A stretch of DNA of 64,000 nt, from NCBI GenBank assembly GCA_021292105.1, contig CM037872.1:14100791-14164790 (forward strand), read 5' to 3'. Origin of the DNA: Anadara kagoshimensis. Taxonomy: Eukaryota > Mollusca > Bivalvia > Arcoida > Arcidae. Under the pieces are notes generated by a model that was given only the letters and a program-made list of their open reading frames with translations, ran no database searches and was not told the origin of the DNA. Below, in pieces: positions 36,671 to 51,300 of the stretch (the stretch's first letter is position 1; every line of letters begins with the position of its first letter). Position numbers and translations under genes: made by a program.

Positions 36671-37838
36671 TCAATGTTTTTAATGTAATTTGTTTGTCTC
36701 ATTTTAAAGTTGATATATAGATTTCGATATATAACACATCTAAATGTGTACACGCGTGCATACTTTTATCAGATGAAAACAAAGCTATCCACTTTCTTCC
36801 CCTCTTTTAAGATTTCTGTTTTTACGTACTCCAACATATATCTGTTACAGGAAGACAGGTTCTCATCTCATATATTTAATACTATTCGACTTGGCTGACA
36901 GTTTTATTGTAACGTTAGATTACAGTTGTAACAACGTACTCACAAGGCGCCTTATACAAGTTAGATTCATTTGGATTGTACCAAAAAACAAGTCCATTTC
37001 TCCTTTCGAAAATTTTAAGTATTTTTGAGTCATTGTCACAGCAGTTACATGTAAGTTCACTATTATAATAATTATAATTATTAAAGTTCACAACTATAAT
37101 AAGCGCGTTCCCGTCTTGCTTATTTATCTAAATAGAAATCAGTGCACATAAAACAAAAATACATTATACATATATAACAGTTGTAATTAAAATACTGTAA
37201 ATGAACACCTCGTGTTGATTACTTTGGTAGTGCCAGCTGACGAGGAAGACGAGATTACTGATCTACAACTAACTGTTTGTATTAACATAAACGTTTGTTT
37301 TATGTGATGTGATGTACTGTGAAAACTAACAAACTCAAATATTTGTAATCTTTTACTACAGCAGTGAAAATAACGGGGATAACAATACAGACATGTCCAA
37401 AGTTTAACAGTCAGCTAACGAGTTGAGATGAGTAATGGTGTTAAACGTAACAGTCATGAATATTTCACTTATATCGAGACGTCGACGGCTATAGGCAAAT
37501 GTGTATAAATTCACAAAACTAACATTTTAAGCAATCTATCAATATAGGAAATCATTAGACTTGTACTATCCCTTATTTGATTGGAATGGTTTATCTAATT
37601 GGTTATCGAGAAATCTTTACTAAGAATACAGAGAGGGCCAGGTATATAATTATACAGAAACATTTTTAGAGCACCTGTCCTCACTTCCCTGGTGGTTCGT
37701 TCGTTCGTGTCTTTAACTTAATGTGTTGGTTTTAAAGTTTTTTACTTTGCTTTTTGATTGTGCTTTGGATAGGGATAGGTATATTTGCTTTTGATTATTT
37801 ACAACTAATATTTCAAAATGTTTCCGAACCTTATATAT

Positions 37839-37897
<59 letters not shown>

Positions 37898-39270
37898 ATA
37901 TAATTTAAGTCCCTAAATACAGTAGCTTTTAGCATTGTTACGCCACATAGCGGTGTTGCCGCATAAACGCGCCCAACACGTCTATGCGGGGAATTCCAAC
38001 GCATAAAGAGGTCGGCCACGTTTATGCGGTGGCGTTCAACGCATAAAGATGTGTTGCTTATATGCGGCGGAAAGGTGCCTTTTTGACGCATAAAGAGGGC
38101 TAAATTCAACGAATCTATCTCGACAAAAACGGTGGTGGTGATATTGATGATGACGTGGTGGTGGCAATCCCATACCACTCCCCACCGTAATTAATCAACT
38201 AAGTTTCAGCTCAATCTGATGTGCGGTTTTCTTTCAAATGCACGGAAACCAAATTACAATCTCCCTGAGGGAGGGGAGATAATACTATAATGATCATCAT
38301 ATCATCGTCATACGAAAGCTTGTTCGTGCCACTTTGTAATCTGATTTTTCTTTCAAATCGTAGGTACGATTTTTAAAATCTTACATATGAATTAAAAAAT
38401 CGTACCTATGAATTTTAAAAGTCGTAGATCTATATACGATTTTTAAAAATCGTACGTACGAATAAAAAATCGTATATACGATTTGAGAAAAAAATCAGAT
38501 TACAAAGTAGCACAAACAAGCTTTCGTATCGTCACGATGATAATGATGATGGTGTTTTTTTTTTTTTTAATTTTTTTTTTTTATTTTAGTGAAGGTGGTA
38601 ATGATGATGAAGGTGTAGGTGGTAATAGAGAAGGATATTATCGTATCGTGCTTTGAATGTTTTCTTTATGCGGCGGAAAGTAGCTTTTTTGCCGCATAAA
38701 AGCATTCTCTTTATGCGTTGAAATTCCCCGCATAGACGTGTTGGAACACGTTTATGCGGCAACACCGCTATGTGGCGTAACATAGCATACATGTATCTCT
38801 TTTTTTTTTAAATAAATCTAGCTTAACTAATTAAATTAGGATTTGAATGTCTAATGACTAACGTACACTAGGTTATTGTTTTATGACTTAATGTACAAGA
38901 CACGTCAAGACGATTTGAGATTTTGTTGTCGTGATAGCCTGTGTGATAAAAGGTAGGGTTGTACAGCATGGTAATTCTTCTATTGCGTGCATTGTTTTAA
39001 GCAATATAACATGCAGTGTATTCATTTGAGAAATAAATGTTTCAGACGTTTAGTATTGGGATTTCTTATTATTGAAGAACGACGTTAAATGCGTTGCTTG
39101 GTAACCAAACAAGCGTAAGTTTGGACAGTTGACTTACACATTATTTTGAAAATTATGCAATTAAGCTGCATGTACTCAATGTATGCCAAATATGTCACGT
39201 GCTAATTATCGATTTTTTTCAAAACTTAGCTGTTCTCACCTGCCTGTTTTCAATAAAAAAAAATAAAAAA

Positions 39271-39301
<31 letters not shown>

Positions 39302-41315
39302 ATTCGTGTATACAGTTAGTAGATAATGATACTGTTTAACTTCGACCTTGTAAGTAACAAGATCTTTGTATTTTAATTTATAATCCTTTGTTATTGACAG
39401 GTCTCGACAAAAACGGGGTAACAAAGGACGGGTATCATTTTACTCATTCTCTGTTCCTGCCAATCAAACAATATTTTTTGCAAAAAAATTAATCATGTGT
39501 TATTTGATGTTGGTTGTCGTCTATACGACATGGACGAGACATTACAAGTTTGATAGGTCTGTGAACACCTGTATCTAAGTATAGCGTTACTGGGACTGGA
39601 TGGCGACATTAGTTCTAACTTCCATGTTCACTATATAATTCACCAACGGAAATGCTTTTATCTTTGTATCCAATTATCTAAAATAGTCCCACTACAATGT
39701 GTTCTTGGACAAATTGAAATTGATTTACTAAAACAAACACAACTACGTCTGTATTTACTGACGCTGGATAATTATAACAGCGTGAAACATTTTAAACCTG
39801 GATAATTTTATAAAATAATACACAAGTATTGCATGATGCATGTTCAAATCACAATCCCAAAACCAAAACAAAAATATTGAAAGCTGGCGAAATAAGCTGA
39901 AATTCATTGCAGCAACTCCCAATGAAGTCCAACGACTTCATTAGCCGTTGGACTTCATTAGGAGTTGTTACATACCATTCTTAGATTTCTTATAGTGCAT
40001 GTCATTCGTGCAATGAATTTTTTTCAGTCTAATTTTTTACTAGACGTATTTATAGATTTTTTGTTTTGTTTTTACTTAAAATAAATAAACTTTTGGTTGC
40101 ATGCATGTTGTTTTCTAATCATAACTTTGGAGGGAACTAGTCTCAAAACCACACTTTACAAATAAAATTAAATAAATAAATAAAAATCAGTAAACACATT
40201 TTAAATCAATTAAACACTGAAATTACAATAAAAGAAACTTTAGATGACATAAACATTGTGCGTATGTGGTAATAAAGCCCAATCAAGCTTTAAAGCCGAT
40301 GTTATACGATGTATTAATCGTCGATATTTCTTCACTACATAGCTTATTTACACAAGTTACCAAACTGAGGGTATAAGGTCGGACGATAGACATTTTAATA
40401 TGTGTAATACTGTTCATAAAAAACTCGTGAAATCCGTCTGAAGAATTTTAATTCTGAAATTTATGTGCTGAAACACACACATACGGTAGCATAGGTACGC
40501 GTTCATCATTGTTTTTTATCCTATCCCCAGATCATAAATCCCTCTGTACATACAGACAGGCACTAACAGCAGGTGCCCGTTTGTTATAAAACTTAATCTT
40601 ATAAACTTTCTGTTTTATTAATTCGGTCATTATAATTCCCTTTGTTTTAAACTGACTGGTGACAAACAGAATCCAGACCCTAGTTTCACAATCTGGCAAA
40701 ATCTGAAATCTGAATAATTTTGTTGGTTTCCAAGATAATCAAAAATTTAAGGTGTCAATTTCAAGACCACTCGAAGTTTATTGCATCTATGATCTAATTT
40801 TGAACTTTTTTATCTGTAGTATCACAAGGTATTGCTAAAAAAGGTCATATTTAAGTTGGGAAAATCTTAGTAAAGAACGATTGTGAAACTGGGGCCAGAT
40901 TTCAGTTGAAGTTCGGACCCTTAACCCTGATCCGATAGTCAGATTGGTTTAGGCTTTGCTCCAGATTGTTATTGAATATGTTCTTATTTCGTTTGATTAA
41001 TAAAAGTTGTTTTTTCTTCTTTGTGTTAATACAAACACAAACATACCAGTCCATGTCCAAAGCACAATCTTAAAAAGCAATGTAAAAACAATGAAGACTT
41101 GCAAAACACCAAGAAGCTGAGGTCGGGTGTTCCGGAAGGGTAAGCAGTAAATTAAAGCATAACAATATTTTCCATTCCATTATTCGTATTTATCAACGAA
41201 AAACCAATACAATACAGTAAATAAAATAAACAAAAAAAAGAAAGAAAAATGGGAATAAAGAAATTTGTCATATACAATGACATGTGAGAAATTATTGCAA
41301 TCACGTATGCTCTTT

Positions 41316-41376
<61 letters not shown>

Positions 41377-41941
41377 GAAGCAAGACCCGACAAGCAAAAG
41401 AATACTCAAGTGTTAGTTTTGTGATGTTTTTCCTAAATTTAGATGTTTTTTCTTAATTTTGATAAATTTACATTAGTTTACAGTAAACTTATCATTTGTG
41501 TTAATTTAAATTCCTAAAATCTGTAAGTAAACTTAAACCCTTTAAGTCTAAAGGATTTGTGAGTTTACAGTTGATCTTAGTAATGACTCCGATACACTTG
41601 TAACGTGTATAATAACTTTAATGAAAAAGTTTTCAGAAACAATAAATAAAAGTGTGTGAGGATGGAGGATATCTGGGCAACAATAAGTAAATATGGCATG
41701 TTGTTTGTCTAAAAGGAACATAACGTTTGATAAACGAGTTGAAGTAGACATTTTTATGATTCACGTCAAATGGCCATGTATAACTGTACAGGTGGTAAAA
41801 TTAACTAGATAAACCCTACTGAAATAAAAGTTTTTTTCTTTAAAAAAGAGAAAAGTACAGAAATGGGAAGTAATAATTTACCGAATAAAATACATTAAAC
41901 CTTTGTCCTTAACTTTGCGTCCTAAATATGGATCACTTGTT

Positions 41942-41975
<34 letters not shown>

Positions 41976-44900
41976 AATTTCAATCTGGCTTCAATTGTAC
42001 CATAGTCTCAGAGTATGTGTCATATACCATTTTTTGAATGTATTTTATGATTAAATTTTTTAAAAAAGGTATATAACATATGCATTGTTTCAGAAAAAGT
42101 TCCCGCAGCGTTTGACAATGCGGGTCAGCTTTTTTGCCTCTTTGGACCTGATTTGACTGAGAAATTTAAGACAATGAATACAATCATCCAATAATGGACA
42201 TATGTTGAAAATCTCGACCGCATCGATATCACATTGTCGAAAGAATTCAATTTAGAAAGTGACATGCTTTCGCAAAGTCTAGAGCAAAAACAAACACATC
42301 GGTTCAGGTTCAAATCACAATCCCAACCTTAAGTTAAACGTTTGACAACTGGTAAATTCAGCTTCACCAAAGAAGTGAGACTGGGTGCTCTAGAAGGACA
42401 AGAACCTCATGGAAACTATCTTTTCAAGTTAAACTTTGTAACTAAATGATATAGTTAATTTCCAGGATAAATGCCAATTTCTAAATGTTAAACTAAAAGT
42501 CTAACTTCATCTAGTTTTATCCAAAAAAAAATTGTCAGAAGATTGCTAAAATTTGATAAAAATTAAATTAAAGAATATGTTACATTGGTGTTAGGTAATG
42601 ATTGTTAAACTGTTGCTATAGGGACAGACTTATCTCTAAATAAGTGTAAATAGAACACAAATATACACTTGATTGTACTTTATGGTCTATAGAATGTACT
42701 AGTAGGCATTCTGTACATAAATTGTACTTTTTCACGCTAAAATGCACTTGTATGACTTTATTAGGAATGTCAACATCATTGTTATAATTACCACGCCATT
42801 ATGAAATAGTACATATGTGTGTGTATTAACGTAAAAACGTCGGTATTTAGTAAGGACACGGAACACTGCCTTCATAACTTATAATAAATGTGTATTTGAT
42901 ATTTCTAGACAAAAATAAACTGACAAATTGACCTCTTACTGAAATATCATAAACTTAATATTTTGAGATGTTTCAAACTTATAAATCTAACTGGCTCTTG
43001 CATAAGGCATAAATTGTATATAAATAGGATAAAATAGTCTTGATATCTTCATAGATAGACCACAGTTTGAATTTGAAACTTAAGTTCGGCTTTATCAGTT
43101 TGTTTTCTCAAATTTGCTTTAACACCCCTGAGGGTAATAATGTAATAAAATTGTATGTTTTACCTTTTTAACTTATTTTTAGTTTCATATACTCTTTTTA
43201 TCTTTAAATGTCATTTAAGTGTCAGTATGTATGTGCACGCTACAGTTTTAACTCCGGGAATGTGGGAATAACATTAGGACAGCAATTTTAACTTAATGTG
43301 ATATGAAAAGTGAATGTAAAGTTAGAATTATCGTCACATTAAAACCAAACACAAACATACCGGTCCATGTTCAAATCACAACACCAAAACCAAATCAGAT
43401 TCAAATAAAAACAAACGTGCCAATCCATTTCAAAATCACTGTCCAAAATCCAAAGTAAAGACTGACAAATAAAGTTAAACACGTGATAGTCCATCAGAGA
43501 ATGGCGACCAGGTGCACCGGAAGAGTAAGCGCCTCTGTCTAGCTAGCTACATCCGCCACGTTTGAAAATGAAAGGTACATTGGACTATGGAATGTCAAAT
43601 ATATCCAGGGCAGAGTACTCAGTCACAGGCACATTACTCCGAGAAAATTACCCCCTACCTTCGACAAGCGAACTATCAAACTTTCTAACACTAGTATGTG
43701 CATCGAGCGGTGTTCGATCCTAAAAAGGCGGTTAGAGACGTTATGACCCATAAGCCCTCACTTTAGACTACTAGGTCACTTAGACTACTATATAAACAGT
43801 AAAAGATGGAACAGAACACCATTAATTCTAAAATATCCACTTGAAGCTGGGAGATTACTTTCATATATGGTCATAACACATCTTATATTCCTCAATAAAC
43901 AGAAATCACATATAGCCGACTTAGAGTTTTAATGAAGAGTTCTCTGATCTCATAGATTGACTGAAGGCACTTGATGATTTAGGAATATTACTTGTATCTG
44001 TAACGGCGATTTATTGGTATAGGCTTAATTCAAGCTTTCTGAGCAGACGACATACTGTCTAAAAACTTAAAACCAGAACAAAAGGGCAAGGAACGTTATT
44101 CTTCCACACAGAACTTATCTTCAGAATCTTAAAATGAGAATATAACCAATCTATACAGCTTCTATTCTGGCTGTCGTGTCGGACATTAATATTTTGTCTG
44201 TAGCGGCGCCTTGTTTTAAAACATTGGTACATGAGCGGCCTAAACTCAGGATTAACCTCTGTATGTTACTGTGTTATAATGAAAACATTCCCAACCATTA
44301 GACATTTATTTAAATCACTATAGTCTTTCTGGCAGTTTTTGAAAGTCCCATTAGCAAAACCAGTTGGTTAGCCAGAATGTGTATTTTGTGTTTAAGGCTA
44401 TATTTTTGAAATTTGTATTAAATGATATACTCCAAAAGCGGTTATTGTTATTATTGGAAGCAGTTAAAGTAAAGAATATATTGTTTTATCGATATTTTTT
44501 TTATCTTAATAACATTTTTTAATTTTCACAAACAATTTGGTTGAGCAAACCAAGCTTTCCACTAAATGGTCTATTTTTTAAAATGAATGTTTATTCAAAT
44601 TACTGTTGTCTTTCAGACATACAAACAAGAATTACCAACATGAACTCGATCAGAGAAATACCAAGTTAGCCGGAGACGACCGCCGGCCGGTCGTGTCTCA
44701 GTTTACTGATGCCACACAGAGATGCCAACGTTTGTTACGTTGATGCTTTCAAAATGTCTCAGTATTCACACCTCATATCAGGACAATAGTTACTTGTTGA
44801 TCTGTGTATCTCCGTGACCATCTCATAATGGACACAAAACATATAAAGTTCACAAGATAACATCAACCTTAATACATCGTCAACAGCACGCATTTAAATC

Positions 44901-46013
44901 CCAACCACACACCGTTCAGTACAAACCTGTCCAAGATTTAACACCAAGGTAACGAATTAGTGCCGACTCCACCTCTCGTTACTTATTCTTATCGACCGAC
45001 GACGTTTAAGACACTCGACAACGGAGCTTCAGCTACTTTTCGTTGTTTTCAGCGTTAAACTTCCGACAGGTCTGCACTGAATTTCAGATCATAGACCAAA
45101 CACCGTATTTAAGATTTCATACTCGCCTTGGAAATGTAAAACTTGCAATTGATGAGAGAAACGAGAAGTGTTTCACTGCAGGACTGAAGAAGAAGAAATC
45201 GATTCCTTGAAATAGATCAAGGTATACACGGAAAGGACCTTTTTACAATTTTTGCGGACATCGTGTCTCGTGTTTTCACACCTATTGAACTTAAAGTTTC
45301 ATTTAGGACCGCGTTTCTAGGAGACTAATGTAATTTCACGTTCTTGTATAATATCCAAAATAACTAAAAGTGGCAATTCCAATAGGTTTCAATAAATTAA
45401 TGCCAGTTGGTTTTCAGCAGCAGTTGAATCTGATATGGGATCGTGTTCGGTACTATAAATCAGCAAAGCCTTATCACTATGCTATACTACTGTCTACAGA
45501 CCTGTCCAAAGTTTAACTCATGGGTAACAAAGAGAAGTCTAAAATCGACTGAGATATGGATAGATAGTGGCCGAAAAGCTGCCCAATGATATATTATATA
45601 ACTGTCGAAAAGCTATCGAGAAATAGTTAACGAGATGGCGAGATGAGTTGTCGATTTGACACTAGTTCGTTAACTTAGTGTTAAACTTTCGACAGGCCTG
45701 TACTGTACAGAACAAACCAGTCAAATCTGTCTTGCTGTAAACGGAATTCAATTAATTATTTGTCGTTTATAACAAGCAACACACGCTAACTTTTAACAAG
45801 ACTAACTGATAAAAATCAGTATTTTTTGTTGCGGGGTTTCTTTTTTCTTTGGTGCAAAAAACTTCATATATATAATCTGTGTGTGGAAAGTCAGTCAGTG
45901 TATTTTTTAACTCGCTTATTAAAGTATTCAACTCCCGTTTCATTAACCAGCATTTCACAATTTCTTATAGATATATGTATTTCAATTCAAAACACACACA
46001 CACACACACACTC

Positions 46014-46050
<37 letters not shown>

Positions 46051-46714
46051 CACAAATTAAAGACACTTCATCATATAAGCATTTCTTTCTCTGTTTTCGT
46101 AAGTACTTAAGTTGTGATACTCCAGACCAGGGATCCAGCAGTACTAACTTAGCACCGTCAAAATTACTGACTCAATGATTTCCAAATGTTCTCAGCCTGA
46201 AGTCGACCGTCAGACACTTACTGGAGAAATATACCAGGGCCTACTTAATCTAATAATCAAACAGTACAGATCTTGTAACTAAATTATATGTATAAGTTCC
46301 ACATCCTGATATGCCAATTCAGTGTATATCTAAGTCCAACTCTTGAGATGGAGACGAGTTTTAAAACCCTCCTAATGAACTCGCCACGGGAGTTAGTTCC
46401 ATATCGTTTCTACATAGAGAGGATATTTTGCAGTGTAATCTGGGTATATGTATAAACAAAGATGTTTTATGTGAGAATCGCCATGGGAATTGTATCTTGT
46501 CTGATTTCAGTCTATATTACATATTTTCTAGTAAAATTTTAAGTACACAAATCTTAAAAATCGATTTGGCGATGTTCTGGATGTAATTCTTACATTATAT
46601 ACAAAATATTGTATACATAACCTTTCAACGGCTGCTGGAATTACCACCATAAACCCAACTCGATACCAGTGCTAGTACGTCACGTCAGCTCAATGGCTTA
46701 ATCTGCTCTCTCTT

Positions 46715-46757
<43 letters not shown>

Positions 46758-48316
46758 ATTTGTATTATTCCGACATGCCGTGAATTGTCATTATATTTTT
46801 AAACACACTTCAACATAGATAAGTAGTTTTTTTTATGCTATATGCATGCAATATGTTTATACACACTAAACAAGTAAAGAAAACACACGGAAAGTAGTGT
46901 ATTCCCCGGTGTGAATTTAGCAGTCTGGGGTCATTTAGCACTAACAAGACTGCCGTGAAGAAAATCATGTTACTCCACACGACTTCTCTTACGTATTCTG
47001 CAGTAATGATGGGATAATAAGCGTTTATCCACATTCTCTTGTACTGCACTTACCTCGCAGACCGACTGACTCTACCACTAAACACCAGTAATCAACTGCT
47101 TCATTTATGATCATTATCCCCTTCTAATATCTTTATTTTTGTAACTTTTGTCGTTTTTAGAAATTCTTCAAGATCATAAGTGCACGCAAGATTAAAAGAT
47201 TATGATAAAATATTAACGTACATGTAAATTACATTTATATGTCTACAGGATATCAATCAATCCGCGATTTTTTGACACGGGGGGTAAACTAGGCAAGGTT
47301 TACCGGAAGTGTAGGCATTGCTACAAAGAGGGGTTTGGATATGGCCGATTGCAACATCCTGAATCAATATATATATATATGGTATATAACGTAATTTATT
47401 GGTATAAAGTGACCTAATCACGACGCGACCCACGTCATTAATACTTTCACAGACTGTGTGCTTTACTCTTGGAACAGTACAGGCGGATCCTTAAGCGGCC
47501 AAGTGATTTCAAGCACGTGTTTCCGGATCATAGCGCCTCTTATCCGCGGCCATTCGGGCAGATCTTAGTATGAAAAAGTTTGTCAGTTCACTTGCCGAAG
47601 GTGGACGGTTTTCTCCGGGTACTCCTGTTTCCTCCACCATCCCTACACTGACCGTATCGATAAATATAAGTGAAAAAAAATCTTGACAGGGGCCTAAAAT
47701 CACCTTGTTCTATTCAACTCGAAGACAGTACACGTGAACTCGTTTCATGGAAAATGATTTATAACTGTTGATAATGATTTTTGAATTTGATAAATCAATA
47801 CATGAGTTATCAAGTCATTGTTACAAACAGCACATACAATGTAGGATATAAAATGTTGTATATCTTCATTGTTATTCATTTTAACGTCCTTGTAAATATG
47901 TTAAAAAGTTTTCTTATCTCGATAGTAATTGTCACTGGTAAAATATTACTTCTTTATGACAAAAATGCCGCCAACGTTGACCGAATAAATAACAATGATC
48001 GGCATATCAATTAAAGAGCCATAGCTATAATATATCATATAGAGATATATGTATTGGTTTGTTAATGAATACATAAAGAATGTATATAACATCTCAAATA
48101 ACCTAATCAATACCAGTGAAGAGGGATATACCTAATTGACACTGAAGAAATAAAAAACAAATATACTGATCAAACCATCATCCAAAAAGCAAAATAATTA
48201 CTAGTAAGTCACATGCCAATGTCACCTTCTACTAGTGAAGTGAGACCAGGTGCTCGGAGATAGCACCACCTGTTTAGCAATCAGAAAGCAATTTCTAATG
48301 TCTGTTGATCCAACTA

Positions 48317-48383
<67 letters not shown>

Positions 48384-51300
48384 GGTTTTTAAATTAAGAT
48401 TTTTATATTTCTCATTTCAGGTCAATTTCATAGCAGATTGCAAAACCATTGTGTCAACCATACTTGTATCAAGTTTATTAAGTCTTTGGTTTGGAAATAT
48501 CAGAAACAATAAGCTAACCTTGCTTCATTAAGTGGTAGTGCGGGAAAACAACGACCAACAAACATTAACTGTGTATAAAAACCCTTTCAGATGTTCGATG
48601 GAGATAAGTATCAAGAATGTGATAGATTTACATTGAACTATTGGCCTCTTGAGAACAAACAGTATATAAATACAAATTATTATAATAACCTGACTTTTTC
48701 AGTATGTAAAGGTGGGTCACATGACCTTTACAGACGGAGGGTGGACATAAAGTGGACAGTTTGATCAGATAGCGGTTAAGATGGCGGGTTATGCCTTCCC
48801 CGTCATGATGTTAATTTGTGGATTGTTGACATCTAACGAAGAGAGACTTGTATATCTGTGTTAATTCGCTGGAGGGAGGTTTAATACCAGATATATAAGT
48901 CATCGTTTGATCCTTGTGTAGATAAGGCAGATTGTTTTACATATATATGTATTGTTTAATCTCCTACCATACAAAAATTAAAACTGGAATATTATTAACC
49001 ACTAGCAGTCACCAAAAATAACTTGTGTTTACTCATGCAGATAATATACATAAAACAAAGGGTTTAGTAATAATAATAATTATTATTATGTTATTAGCAT
49101 CGTCGTTGCCATCATCATCATCATCGTCTTGCATTAAAATAATTCAAATGCATGAGAGAGTTGCATTTCACGTGGGAAAGGTGTTTATGTATGATATATT
49201 GGCATGTTCAACTGCTTCAGGGAGTTTACGCATAAAGTCAGCAACATCGAAATAAAAGTAAATAAACAAAGCTAGGGAAAATACTGGGCAAACTGAAAAA
49301 ATATAAAGAGAACAATAGAATGAGAAATGATGAACAAGGTACTTAAGCTAAAGCTCGCTGTGGACTAAAATATTAGACCTGGGTTAGATCAGAGGTGCCT
49401 CCCCTTCCGGATCCAGAGCACCGGGTCTCACTTTCCTGTTGGAAATTCACGTTCAACTTAATTTGTCAGATTTCATAGTTTTTATGGTTTGTCGTTGTGA
49501 TTTGAACATGAACCGGTATATATGGGTTTGTTTATCTTCTCGCACAACAGGGGTGATAGAATTTACAGAATCTACCGTCAACGACACGCCGATATTTCTT
49601 GTAAATTTAAGTTGAACTTCGTGGTTCTTTAACTTGTCGCCATATTTTGTACATTAATTTTCCATTTTCATATAATAAATATCCAATTTCAAGCCTGTAC
49701 TTATAATATTTTTTATTTTGTTAAACATTTCTTCTGTAATAAATTAATTCTTTACGATAATGGCGATGTGGTTAATTTTTAATAATCTGGGTGGATTAAG
49801 CGCTTGACAGAATTTAATGATGTAGAAAAACAAACTTTTCTTTCTTTACTTGTTACTTGAAGCGGCTGTGCACAGCGGTAGATATAAATTTATGAAGCGT
49901 TATACTGATCTGGTAAGCACCAGGTCGGGTCGGAGTTTATCGGGGTAGAATATCGATTGCTTTTGACTGGTACGAGAAAATTCTAGATTTTTGATGAGAT
50001 TCAAAAAGGTGTTGAATTTTACACTGCACATTATTTGTACTTGTTATGGAACATGCTCCAGTTTAATTTCCCGAAGTAACATAATATATATTGCCAAATT
50101 GTGCTATCCCTTACGTCTAGTTCAACACAAGCTTTGGGGCATCAAGTGGTAAATAACAACGTATTTAATTGATAACATCTTTTGTTTTAATTAAATTTTC
50201 AATAAAAATCATACTTCTAATGTATATCTAATTCTACATCTTTACTAAACTATGAAGAGTACTATTCTTAATCCTGTATCGTCTGACGGCCACAATTAAA
50301 TTAAATTTATGTCGTCTGCAAGATGACGTAATTAATTACTTCGAATTTTTACCAGACAACAAACGAAGCGAACACAAAAATTTCCGTTTTTTTGTTTAAA
50401 ATTACTAATTATCAAAAGAACTGACATTTTTAAAGTTTAAAGAGCATGTCACCTGTTTTGCAAACCAATCATAAGGAAAAAAATTGATCACACTTGAAAT
50501 TTAATATGGACAATTTGTTAGATCAAACCAATGGCGTTTATGATGTTGTCACATTTCTATGATCAATCAATGCTTTAAATTTAATGGCATAATAATGTCT
50601 GCGGAACTTTTACATATAATTATTTTAATATAACAGAAATAAAGTGTACATAATTCGACACGTGTATCCCAACTTATTCTTGTCATTAAAATAAAAAAAG
50701 AGAAAGAAAAAACACTAACCAACCTAGCTAATTCTTGAAATGAAATGTAAAATCGCTGTAAAAATATCAAATGATTATTGGTAGGTAATATTATGATATT
50801 TTTATCTTTAAGAATTAAAATTTCAAATTACTTTTAAAACTTGTGAGGTCTTGACAGACAACAAAAAATTTAAATCTACCATAATGTCTTAATGAACGTT
50901 TCCTACATAATGACGCTGCGATATTTTGTCAAATTGTGTACTACCTAAAACATTATATTCACATAAATTTGTTATCAAACCGGCACATTTATAAAAATTA
51001 TCCAACCCTTTTTATGATCAGTAGTATACGTCACGGGGTATGGCGTCTATACGATTGTATACGATTGATTGTAAATTTCATTTCTGGGCCAATTGGCATA
51101 ATAAGCTAATCTCATTATTTTTAGAATCCGCCGAGACCCAAGATTCTTATCAGAAAACCCTATTTTTGTCGAATCTTTACAAAGCGGTAGATTTTAGGCT
51201 GTTTATCGTGCATGTCAAAATATTTTACAAGTTTTAAGATCTTAACAGAGACAATTTTCTCTCAATTTGTGAAGTTATTTCACCGTGGCAAATAAGGATT

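Noticed and set aside
41152-41409. Arg-Glu and Ser-Leu repeat proteins across the CT run
   Set aside because: Translations of a microsatellite in several frames; no flanking coding signal.
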